From Synechococcaceae cyanobacterium RL_1_2 (GTDB taxonomy: Bacteria > Cyanobacteriota > Cyanobacteriia > Cyanobacteriales > JAAUPO01): a stretch of DNA of 7,612 nt. The stretch lies in assembly GCA_012033095.1 (NCBI GenBank), contig JAAUPO010000093.1, positions 1 to 7,612 on the forward strand. The letters run 5' to 3'. Under the pieces are notes generated by a model. That model did no database searches, was not told where the DNA came from, and saw only the letters and a program-made list of their open reading frames with translations. Below are positions 1 through 5,848 of this stretch, piece after piece; position 1 is the stretch's first letter, and the number at the start of each line of letters is the position of its first letter. The translations under genes were made by a program, and so were the position numbers.

Positions 1-100
1 TGATCACAAAACCGTTTTATTGAGGGAGTGTCATCAATTAGCATTAAAACGTTGATCCTGAGCCAGGTTCAGAAAGTATAGTTTTAAACTGAAATCCTTA

Positions 101-430
101 GCTAAGAAGAGTTTCAGGTTTAAATGATGACAGGTTCTAGTTCCTGGTAAATCTTAGGGGGGGAAAGCTCATCTGATCGCGATTCGGTAAATCGGCGTAG
201 GGCATAGGGGTTAGGATCGGGGTGCGGCACCGCTGCGATCGCAGATGGGGGATTTCATCGGCTGCAAACTGATGCTGCCATTGCTGCCACGAATTAAAAA
301 ACTGTGAGGCCGCGACCAATTACGGCCTACCCTCCATTTTTACCTAGCGTTTAGGGTGGGGAATGGGATTTCCTGAGTGAGCTGATGACGCTAGTTATAA
401 AAGTTAGGATCAGTTGAAACTCTTCCTAGC
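101..430. repeat. 16-bp imperfect inverted repeat framing the gene fragment
   Basis: Bases 101-116 and 415-430 are reverse complements at 15 of 16 positions; the core is AAGAGTTTCA / TGAAACTCTT. They enclose the flavoprotein fragment at 141-292. No transposase reading frame lies between them, and I see no clear target duplication outside. They may be the ends of a small non-autonomous element or the remains of a rearrangement. Nothing else recognisable is seen in 1-140 or 293-472. Confidence 0.4.
141..292 (-). pseudogene. Decayed internal fragment of the adjacent flavoprotein gene
   Basis: About 150 bp on the minus strand align with 1429-1580 inside the neighbouring FAD/NAD(P)-binding protein gene. 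The conserved peptide core (WQHQFAA-EIPHLRS, then a PNPY-like stretch) is readable, but relative to the intact gene there are two separate 1-nt deletions, one near 158-164 and one near 230-235, plus an apparent 3-nt loss near 286. The copy therefore cannot encode the same protein. An open frame of about 60 codons crosses it (down from 319) but drifts into unrelated sequence after the fragment. A 12-bp match, AATTAGCATTAA, at 36-47 and 465-476 (the 3' end of the intact gene) hints that more of the gene was once duplicated in tandem and then deleted. The duplication is seen in the sequence; its history is inferred. Confidence 0.75.
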
Positions 431-472
431 CTCAAGGGATAGTGACGAATATTCAAAATCTTGTAATTAGCA

Positions 473-1735
473 TTAAGCGATCACAGGTAATTGAGTACTG
501 GGATTTTTGATCAGGGCGGGGACGATGCACTTACTAGCTAGCTTTGCTCCAAATAGGTTGCGGGCTACAGGGCCGAGTTGCAGCGCGGCAGCGGCACCCA
601 TGATGAAGAGGTTGCACCCTGGCCAGCGCAGATAGGAGTCCAGAATTGGTAAACCGTTGATGACAGGCAAAGGGTTCGTTTTACAAATTTGGGATAGTAA
701 GGGCCATGCTTTGACATCCACTGTGCTACCGGTGGCTAACCAAATGCGATCGATGGGGAGGTGGGTTAGGCAATCGTGGGTCTGGGATTGGTTACAGGTC
801 ACTTTCCAGCCATCCCCTTTCCACTCCACAGACTGCACTTCGCATTGTTCATAAAAGGATAGATGACCCTGGCGTTCTAGCCGTCTTAGCTTGGTTAATA
901 CGGCCGGGGTTAGGGAGCCACCGTTACGGGCGAATTGAATCATTTGCCAACGGTTTTCCCAATCTGTTTCGGCATGGAAGTCTTGCAAGTATTTTGGGCC
1001 GAGCCAACCGGGATCGGCATCGAACAGTTTTTCGTAAAAAGTACGCCGGGCCATCATGATCACTTTTGCACCCCTAGCGATCGCTCCTAAGGCTAAATGA
1101 CCACTGGTGAGACCACTCCCCACGATCAGTATCTGCTCCCCTGCTAAATGTAATCCCCTTAAATCAATGCCATTGGAATGGAGCAATCGATCGCTCGGAT
1201 AACTGCATGGTAGGTTGTTTGCCCAGTGGGGAAGGTTCGGCTTGCCTCCAGCGATCGCTAGTACCACTCGTTTAGCGGTTAACGTTTGTCCTCCGCCCAG
1301 GGCTAACTTAAATTGTTGCCTACCTTGTTCCTCAAGGAGTTCTAGTTGCTGAACTTGGTCTTTAATCACCCGTTGCTCTAGCTCCCAATCATGGATCACA
1401 TGGTCACAAAAATCCTGAAATAGTTGGGTTCCTGGTAAGTCGTAGGGAGGATAAAGTTCGTCCGATCTCGATTCGGCAAACCTGCGTAGGGCGTAGGGAT
1501 TAGGATCGGGGTGGTGCACCGCTGGCGATCTCAGATGGGGGATTTCATAGGCTGCAAACTGATGCTGCCATTGCTGTAACCAATCCCCTGCCGGATCAAT
1601 CACCACAAAGCGGTGTTCCATAGCCTTCTTTTTTTGGAGCAGGTGGGTTACCAACGTTAACGCTTGGGGTCCAGCACCGACAATGACTATATCAACAGAC
1701 TGGGGCAATGGGGAGAACTCTACAGGTGATCGCAT
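473..1735 (-). CDS. FAD/NAD(P)-binding protein, lysine/ornithine N-monooxygenase-like
   Basis: This is a predicted cytosolic flavoprotein of about 420 residues. Numbered from the ATG at 1735, an N-terminal Rossmann motif follows a hydrophobic strand (VIVGAGPQAL, about residues 17-26), which is the FAD site. A second dinucleotide site (ILIVGSGLTSG) lies near mid-protein, and an LATGS motif sits late in the chain. That order is typical of class B flavin monooxygenases and of the lysine/ornithine N-hydroxylase-like family. The substrate cannot be read from the sequence, and no siderophore genes are nearby. A longer GTG start at 1765 is in frame, but it lies only 12 nt from the palindromic operator; the ATG at 1735 gives a leader similar to that of the divergent gene, so I prefer it. 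No Shine-Dalgarno sequence is evident at either start. The gene is divergent from the CobW-like gene and shares its Zur/Fur-type operator. A broken partial copy lies beyond its 3' end. Family placement is good; the reaction is unknown. Confidence 0.85.
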   Translation of the reverse strand: MRSPVEFSPLPQSVDIVIVGAGPQALTLVTHLLQKKKAMEHRFVVIDPAGDWLQQWQHQFAAYEIPHLRSPAVHHPDPNPYALRRFAESRSDELYPPYDLPGTQLFQDFCDHVIHDWELEQRVIKDQVQQLELLEEQGRQQFKLALGGGQTLTAKRVVLAIAGGKPNLPHWANNLPCSYPSDRLLHSNGIDLRGLHLAGEQILIVGSGLTSGHLALGAIARGAKVIMMARRTFYEKLFDADPGWLGPKYLQDFHAETDWENRWQMIQFARNGGSLTPAVLTKLRRLERQGHLSFYEQCEVQSVEWKGDGWKVTCNQSQTHDCLTHLPIDRIWLATGSTVDVKAWPLLSQICKTNPLPVINGLPILDSYLRWPGCNLFIMGAAAALQLGPVARNLFGAKLASKCIVPALIKNPSTQLPVIA

Positions 1736-1777
1736 AGTTAAAACGTTAGGGGTTGCATTTAACACTTTAACTCAACT

Positions 1778-1794
1778 ATGATAATGATTATCAT
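1778..1794. promoter_or_regulatory. Zur-type (or Fur-type) operator in the divergent promoter region
   Basis: ATGATAAT-G-ATTATCAT is a perfect 8-1-8 palindrome. Its inner 15 bases (1779-1793) match TGATAATnATTATCA, the 7-1-7 Zur box described in cyanobacteria. Read as a 19-mer (1780-1798), it also differs at one position from the classical Fur consensus GATAATGATAATCATTATC. It lies 44 bp before the ATG at 1839 and 42 bp before the ATG at 1735, so one bound dimer could repress both directions. A plausible -10 for the rightward unit is TATAGT at 1808-1813, which would place the box over the -35 region; no good -35 is seen. The adjacent CobW-like gene favours Zur; the monooxygenase-like gene would also suit Fur. 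Confidence 0.8.
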
Positions 1795-1838
1795 TATCTT
1801 TTTGTGCTATAGTTTTGAACCACAATTCTACAAATCCC

Positions 1839-2615
1839 ATGAGGCTGATCACCGTAGTAGGGCCCGCTGGTGTTGGTAAAACCAGGTGGATCAGTCAGTT
1901 TTTCCAAGAACGACAGCGGCCTTTATTGTATTACTGTCCAGGATTTAATTCGGTAGATCAAGCCCGAATTGACGCTCAGTTTCCTTGGGTCACTATTGTT
2001 CCTGAAGATCAAGTGAAACAAGTCTTTGACACTTTGCCAGATCAAGCCGTAGTTTATTTGGAGCTAGAGGCTAACCTCGATTTGGGTTCTCCATTTCTTA
2101 CTTCTTTGCCGTGCCATCGGGTCGCAGTGCTTCCCCCTGATTTCCAACAAACATCGGCCTGGCATAATTGGGCGGATGAGATCATCCCGGGCAATAACAT
2201 CCCGGTAACACCCCCCGATGATTCTCAAGAGTTGTGGCGTATTCCTTTAATTGGCCATGTGTTTGATCCCCCCAGCTTAGATGAAGCATTAATTGAGGTG
2301 ACGGAAGGAGCTTATGGCCGGGTACAGCGAATGAAAGGAATTTTTGAATTGCCCGATGGCCATGCTTTCTATCTAGATTTTGTGGAGGGATTGCCAGGCA
2401 TTGAATACACTGAATTGAACCTGGCTTCCTGGCTAGATGGTCGCCCCGATCGCTTTAGTGGCATTGAAGTAAGGGGCTGGAACCTCGATAAAGAGGGCAT
2501 AGTCCAAACCCTAGTGGATGGAGGACTATCGGATACCGCGATCGCCCAGTACCAGGAACATTACAAAGCAGAACGAGCCCATCAAACCAACCCCCAGGAG
2601 AACATTTTAAGATGA
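1839..2615 (+). CDS. Short CobW/COG0523-like P-loop protein
   Basis: This 258-residue protein starts with a strand and a Walker A loop (GPAGVGKT, residues 8-15). Its C-terminal part (about 141-235) resembles the CobW C-terminal domain, including an RVQRMKGIF stretch and a late D-x3-G-I-V-x-T-L segment. COG0523 proteins are G3E GTPases acting as metal chaperones or insertases, often under Zur control. This one is shorter than the usual 320-400 residues. I see no CxCC metal-binding motif and no NKxD guanine-specificity motif, so nucleotide preference and metal transfer are uncertain. An upstream in-frame TTG at 1815 would add eight residues, but the ATG at 1839 leads directly into the P-loop strand. 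No Shine-Dalgarno is visible. It is the first gene after the Zur/Fur-type operator, and its stop overlaps the next start by 4 nt (ATGA), implying translational coupling. Confidence 0.8.
   Translation: MRLITVVGPAGVGKTRWISQFFQERQRPLLYYCPGFNSVDQARIDAQFPWVTIVPEDQVKQVFDTLPDQAVVYLELEANLDLGSPFLTSLPCHRVAVLPPDFQQTSAWHNWADEIIPGNNIPVTPPDDSQELWRIPLIGHVFDPPSLDEALIEVTEGAYGRVQRMKGIFELPDGHAFYLDFVEGLPGIEYTELNLASWLDGRPDRFSGIEVRGWNLDKEGIVQTLVDGGLSDTAIAQYQEHYKAERAHQTNPQENILR
2596..2601 (+). promoter_or_regulatory. Ribosome binding site of the first phosphoesterase
   Basis: AGGAGA lies 10 nt before the ATG at 2612, inside the end of the CobW-like gene. It supports the start that overlaps the upstream stop codon by 4 nt. 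Confidence 0.6.
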
Positions 2616-3424
2616 AATTAGCAGTCCTATCCTGCATTCACGGTAACTATGAAGCGTTAAATGCGGTGTTGTCCGATATTGATAAACAAAAAGCAGACCA
2701 GATATACTGTCTAGGGGATCTAGTGGGTTACGGGCCCCATCCCAATGCGGTGGTGGAGCTAATTCGCTCCCTGGACATTCCCACCTGCCAGGGTTGTTGG
2801 GATGAAGATATTGTGGATGGTTTGAATGCTTGTGAATGCAGTTACCCTTCCCAACTGGCGGAAAAGCGAGGAAAATTTGCCCATGAGTGGACAGATAAAA
2901 TGATCTACCCAGAAGTCCGGGAATACCTAGCCACCCTGCCCATGACATTACGGTTGGATAACATGTGCTTTGTCCATGGCAGTCCCAACAGCCAACATGA
3001 ATATCTCTTGCCGAGTATGGACGGTTTTGTAGCCCTGGAAAGAGTCCTCGCTGTAGATGCGGATGTGCTGTTCTGCGGTCATACCCATGTGCCCTATGTG
3101 CGCAACCTGGAAGATAGCACTTTAACGGTGAAGGTGCAGCAACCAGGACAAGAGGCTTCAGAAATCCAATTTCAATCACCTTTGAAGCAAATTATCAATG
3201 CAGGCTCCGTAGGAGAGCCCCGCCATGGCCGTCCCAATGCCACCTACGTGATCTACGACACTAACACAAGCCAAGTAACCCTACGGGAAGTGCCCTACGA
3301 TTATGAAAAAACCTGTGCCGCCATCATCGATCGCGGTCTGCCCCCCATTTTTGCCTGGCGTTTAGCCCGTGGTATGGAATTTGCCGAGCGGGCCGATGAC
3401 CCCACCCACGTTTGTCAACGCTAA
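2612..3424 (+). CDS. Calcineurin-like metallophosphoesterase with Cys-substituted metal site
   Basis: This 270-residue protein is a soluble member of the calcineurin-like phosphoesterase superfamily, closest in layout to the YfcE/MJ0936-type single-domain enzymes. The fold motifs appear in order: SCIHGN (7-12) where SDIHGN is usual; LGDLVGYGP (34-42); QGCWDED (60-66) where GNHD is usual; FVHGSP (120-125); CGHTHVPY (155-162); and NAGSVGEPR near 190-200. Thus the motif I metal ligand Asp is Cys8, the motif III bridging-site Asn is Cys62, and the catalytic His next to it is Trp63. His10, Asp36, His122, His157 and His159 remain. Further cysteines (33, 59, 74, 76, 119, 155) give an unusually Cys-rich N-terminal half. 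A zinc-thiolate site or a changed reaction is plausible; ordinary phosphodiesterase chemistry would be impaired. It is cotranscribed after the CobW-like gene and 20 nt before the FmdB-like gene. The fold is confident; the substrate is unknown. Confidence 0.88.
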   Translation: MKLAVLSCIHGNYEALNAVLSDIDKQKADQIYCLGDLVGYGPHPNAVVELIRSLDIPTCQGCWDEDIVDGLNACECSYPSQLAEKRGKFAHEWTDKMIYPEVREYLATLPMTLRLDNMCFVHGSPNSQHEYLLPSMDGFVALERVLAVDADVLFCGHTHVPYVRNLEDSTLTVKVQQPGQEASEIQFQSPLKQIINAGSVGEPRHGRPNATYVIYDTNTSQVTLREVPYDYEKTCAAIIDRGLPPIFAWRLARGMEFAERADDPTHVCQR

Positions 3425-3430
3425 CCCTAC

Positions 3431-3437
3431 AGGAAGA
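3431..3437 (+). promoter_or_regulatory. Ribosome binding site that decides the FmdB-like start
   Basis: AGGAAGA lies 7 nt before the ATG at 3445. It favours that start over the in-frame TTG at 3412, which would overlap the upstream gene and add 11 residues not seen in the FmdB-type N-terminus. Confidence 0.6.
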
Positions 3438-3444
3438 TGGATCT

Positions 3445-3738
3445 ATGCCTATATATGTTTATCATTGCCCAGAGAATGAGCAAACCGTTGAAGCGTTACA
3501 TTCCATGCAGCACACTATTTCTACTTGGGGGGAATTATGCGAGATTACTGGCACTGAACCTGGCGTAACCAGCCCAGACACCCCAATAAAAAAGTTGATC
3601 ACTGGCTTTCAGGTTTCTGTGCCCTTGTCTAATAACGATTACAAAAGCAAGGGGTTTAAGAAATTAGTGCGCAAGGAAAAAGGGGTTTATGAAAATGTCA
3701 CTGCTACCGATGGAGAGGCGAAAGTTTTAGGGCTGTAA
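3445..3738 (+). CDS. Small FmdB-like protein with broken zinc ribbon
   Basis: The 97-residue product opens with MPIYVYHCPEN and continues to EALHSM, which matches the MPxYxYxCxxCG...F/E...QSM opening of FmdB-family zinc-ribbon proteins (COG2331-like). A KKLITGF segment near residue 50 parallels the family's end-of-ribbon strand. In normal FmdB proteins two CxxC knuckles hold zinc. Here the first knuckle keeps Cys8 but has Asn11 instead of the second Cys, and the second knuckle region (TWGELCE, about 27-33) keeps only Cys32. The remaining half is lysine-rich and polar, with no membrane segment. FmdB function is poorly known. Placement in a putative Zur-controlled unit suggests a zinc-independent stand-in, by analogy with the C-minus ribosomal protein paralogs; that is inference. 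The resemblance is judged from the N-terminal motif only, so the family call is moderate. Confidence 0.65.
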   Translation: MPIYVYHCPENEQTVEALHSMQHTISTWGELCEITGTEPGVTSPDTPIKKLITGFQVSVPLSNNDYKSKGFKKLVRKEKGVYENVTATDGEAKVLGL

Positions 3739-3747
3739 AAATCTTAA

Positions 3748-3754
3748 AAGGAGA
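3748..3754 (+). promoter_or_regulatory. Strong ribosome binding site of the second phosphoesterase
   Basis: AAGGAGA ends 8 nt before the ATG at 3763, an optimal Shine-Dalgarno within the 24-nt gap after the FmdB-like gene. It supports the chosen start and internal operon translation. Confidence 0.7.
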
Positions 3755-3762
3755 AAATTTAG

Positions 3763-4473
3763 ATGATACAAAAATGGGCAATTTTGAGCGGCATTGAGGG
3801 GAATATAACAGCCTATGAAGCTGTGTTACAGGATATTCGCCAGCAACTTAACCCTGTTACAGATCTATTCATTCTTGGCGATATCATTGGGCTGAAGGGG
3901 GATAATGAAAAAATCGTTGCACGGTTACAATCACCTCGATCAGAAGAACTAGAGCCGCAAGTCTGCATTGGTTGGTGGGAAGAACAATGTTTTGGTCTCC
4001 ATGGACTGGGGGGACAACCTGATGTCCCTGAGCTAGTGGGGCAGTATGGCAAAGAAGGAGTTAAACAACTATGGCAATCTGTCTCACGGGAGTTAGCAAT
4101 CTGGTTACGATCGCTCCACTTCGGCTTCCATGAATTAGATTGTTTACTGATTCACGGTAGCACTGTCAGCTACGCTGATGAATTGACCCCGGACACCCCA
4201 GCTATTGAGTTATGCGATCGCCTCATTCGTGCTGATGCGAATAACTTATTTTGCGGCAGATCAGGACTGACTTTTGAGTCTTGGGTAACCCCTAGTAAAC
4301 TGAGATCGACGGTCACGACTTTAGACGGGAAACAGGAAACACAAGAGCAAGGTAAAACACCTCGGCGTGTTGTTGGGGTTGGTTCGGTTGGACGCATAGC
4401 TGGTCAAGCAACCTATGCTCTGTATAATCCTGGCAGCGATAGTGTAACATTTAGCTCTGTCAAGTACGGATAA
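3763..4473 (+). CDS. Degenerate calcineurin-like phosphoesterase paralog
   Basis: This 236-residue protein shares the scaffold of the phosphoesterase two genes upstream: a similar opening (AILSGIEGN, 6-14), a LGDIIG strand-turn (38-43), a GWWEEQC block (70-76), a LLIHGS strand (128-133), a FCGRSG segment (163-168) and a GVGSVGR segment near 209. Most catalytic and metal ligands are gone: motif I DxH is GxE, GNHD is GWWE, and GHTH is GRSG. Only Asp40 and His131 of the canonical set remain. It should not bind two metals in the usual way and is best called a pseudo-phosphoesterase. The frame is intact, the gene has a strong ribosome binding site and it sits at the end of the unit, so it is more likely retained than decaying. 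A partner or regulatory role for the upstream paralog, or a moonlighting binding role, is inference. No clear terminator follows. Confidence 0.8.
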   Translation: MIQKWAILSGIEGNITAYEAVLQDIRQQLNPVTDLFILGDIIGLKGDNEKIVARLQSPRSEELEPQVCIGWWEEQCFGLHGLGGQPDVPELVGQYGKEGVKQLWQSVSRELAIWLRSLHFGFHELDCLLIHGSTVSYADELTPDTPAIELCDRLIRADANNLFCGRSGLTFESWVTPSKLRSTVTTLDGKQETQEQGKTPRRVVGVGSVGRIAGQATYALYNPGSDSVTFSSVKYG

Positions 4474-5052
4474 AGCCGAAGCAGAGCATAAATACTGTAG
4501 GAGTAATACCGAGTCCGCCAAGTAAAGTAAGGAAATATTTAAAATCATTGCTATTGGCAACGGTTGAGACCAAAATTACTTTTCCATATTCAATAAAACG
4601 GATTTGGGATGATAACTTTCTCTCTCCGATCTAACGTGATTCTTCCTTTCTGCTTCCTCTTGAACTCATTCTTGATTTGTGTAAGGGATCTATTGAAGTT
4701 TAAACATTTAAGATTGATGGCATTACCCATGGGCTGTTGAGACCGTGTTTAAGAGCTCGGCATCAAGTCGTTGCGGAATCAAGGCAATTCACCATAGTTA
4801 AATACACTGGCTAAATCCAAGCAATCCAAGCAAGTTCAAATTTATAGTCAATTTAATTTAGTATGGGGTGGCTGTTCCTCTCAATGGAATGTTTTCAGAT
4901 CTATTTGTTTCCCCTAATTATTTAAAAAGACTATATGTCTCCAATTTATGTTCCCAAATGTATAAATAAAAATAACAATCCGTTATTTATGCCAATATCA
5001 CTGCTAAAAAGTAAGGTTAAGTTGAAGTTTCTTTAAACAGCTTGCTCAGACC
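4474..5052. other. 579-bp intergenic stretch without a recognisable gene
   Basis: No coding frame on either strand looks real here. The stretch holds a 9-bp tandem duplication AATCCAAGC (4814-4822 and 4823-4831), one MITE-like copy (4843-4935), and a 7-bp inverted repeat AAATAAC/GTTATTT (4970-4976 and 4982-4988) 64 nt before the first AIM24 start, which could be an operator or a chance AT-rich palindrome. A promoter for the AIM24 gene is expected here, but no convincing -35/-10 pair can be named. No strong terminator for the upstream unit is seen. Confidence 0.6.
4843..4935 (+). mobile_element. 93-bp MITE-like element, copy A
   Basis: The element starts TATAGTC and ends GACTATA, a perfect 7-bp terminal inverted repeat that extends imperfectly inward (10 of the first 12 bases). 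Outermost TA pairs would fit the TA target duplication of IS630/Tc1-mariner transposons, so a non-autonomous relative of that group is plausible. A copy of exactly the same length, with 12 substitutions and no gaps (81 of 93 identical), lies at 7368-7460 in the same orientation. Similarity between the copies stops at the inverted-repeat ends, which defines the boundaries. No coding capacity. It lies 117 nt before the first AIM24 gene and could contribute to its promoter region. Confidence 0.75.
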
Positions 5053-5715
5053 GTGAAATACGAAGTTAAGTACCAGCCTGCTTTTGCTGCAATTTTTATT
5101 ACCCTAGCCCCAGGCGATCGCATTATGGTGGAAGCAGGAGCCATGACAAGTATGGATGGTCGAATTACCATGAAAACGGAATTTTCTGGTGGTTTATTTA
5201 ATGGTTTAATACGCAAATTTTTGGGGGGAGAATCCCTGTTTGTGAATATTTTTGCTAACCATACCCAAGACCCCTTAAACCTAACCCTAACCCAATCCTT
5301 AGTGGGGGATATTGCCTCGATCGAGTTAGGGGGAAATGGTCTGTGTTTTCAGCATGGGGCCTATATTGCCAGCACCCCAGGGGTCAAGTTAGGGGTCAAA
5401 TGGGCGGGCTTTACCAGTTGGTTTGCGGGGGAAGGGTTATTTAAGCTCGAAGTACGGGGAAAAGGATTGGTGTTTTTTGGGAGCTACGGTGGCATTACCA
5501 AACGGGAAATTACTAAGGAATTGATTGTAGATAATAGCCATCTATTAGCCTATAGCCCTAATTTAAAAATGAGTGTGGGGTTATCGGGGGGGTTAATTAG
5601 TTCCATGACCTCTGGGGAAGGTTTTGTGAATCGGGTACAGGGGCGAGGGGTGGTTTATCTTCAATCCCGCAGTGTTGGAGGGTTAGTGAACTTCCTCAGA
5701 ACTAAATTACGTTAA
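5053..5715 (+). CDS. AIM24/TIGR00266-family protein, first paralog
   Basis: This 220-residue protein belongs to the AIM24 family (PF01987), named after a yeast protein that affects mitochondrial inner-membrane organisation; the bacterial role is not established. The family hallmarks are present: an MKYEVKYQPAF opening, a VEAGAM motif (26-31), GGESLF (58-63), a GAYIAS strand (102-107), GEGLF (126-130), and a third glycine-acid turn GEGFV (188-192). These repeated turns reflect the internally repetitive beta fold. There is no signal peptide or membrane helix. The start is GTG at 5053, which aligns with the start of the next paralog; there is no Shine-Dalgarno sequence. It is the most divergent of the three copies: the usual VDTGHIVAF segment reads VDNSHLLAY. 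It is first of three tandem paralogs, 133 nt before the second. Confidence 0.88.
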   Translation: MKYEVKYQPAFAAIFITLAPGDRIMVEAGAMTSMDGRITMKTEFSGGLFNGLIRKFLGGESLFVNIFANHTQDPLNLTLTQSLVGDIASIELGGNGLCFQHGAYIASTPGVKLGVKWAGFTSWFAGEGLFKLEVRGKGLVFFGSYGGITKREITKELIVDNSHLLAYSPNLKMSVGLSGGLISSMTSGEGFVNRVQGRGVVYLQSRSVGGLVNFLRTKLR

Positions 5716-5848
5716 TTTTGTTAATTACCAATTTTGTTCTGAATCAAATTCTGAGCAAATTTGAGCAAAGCGTTTGATCCTAGCCATCCAATCTTACTGT
5801 TTGTTGAGTGCCGATTATTGACCATGGGATTTAGTCCACCCTTGATTT

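Noticed and set aside
657..854. Plus-strand 65-codon frame inside the flavoprotein gene
   Set aside because: It is antisense to a conserved gene and encodes no motif.
2607..3179. 190-codon open frame on the minus strand
   Set aside because: It lies antisense inside the first phosphoesterase gene, whose motifs are clear. Its product is rich in Pro, His and Cys with no recognisable domain, as expected of a shadow frame.
4454..4487. Possible terminator hairpin GCTCTG...CAGAGC at the end of the second phosphoesterase gene
   Set aside because: The stem is only 6 bp with a 22-nt loop, it spans the stop codon, and no T run follows.
4321..4560. Minus-strand frame crossing the end of the second phosphoesterase gene
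   Set aside because: It overlaps a well-supported gene on the other strand, has no ribosome binding site and no family features.
4563..4744. Repeated 9-mer GTTGAGACC at 4563 and 4736, suggestive of an insertion-sequence remnant
   Set aside because: The surrounding bases do not match, and no transposase-like frame is readable on either strand.
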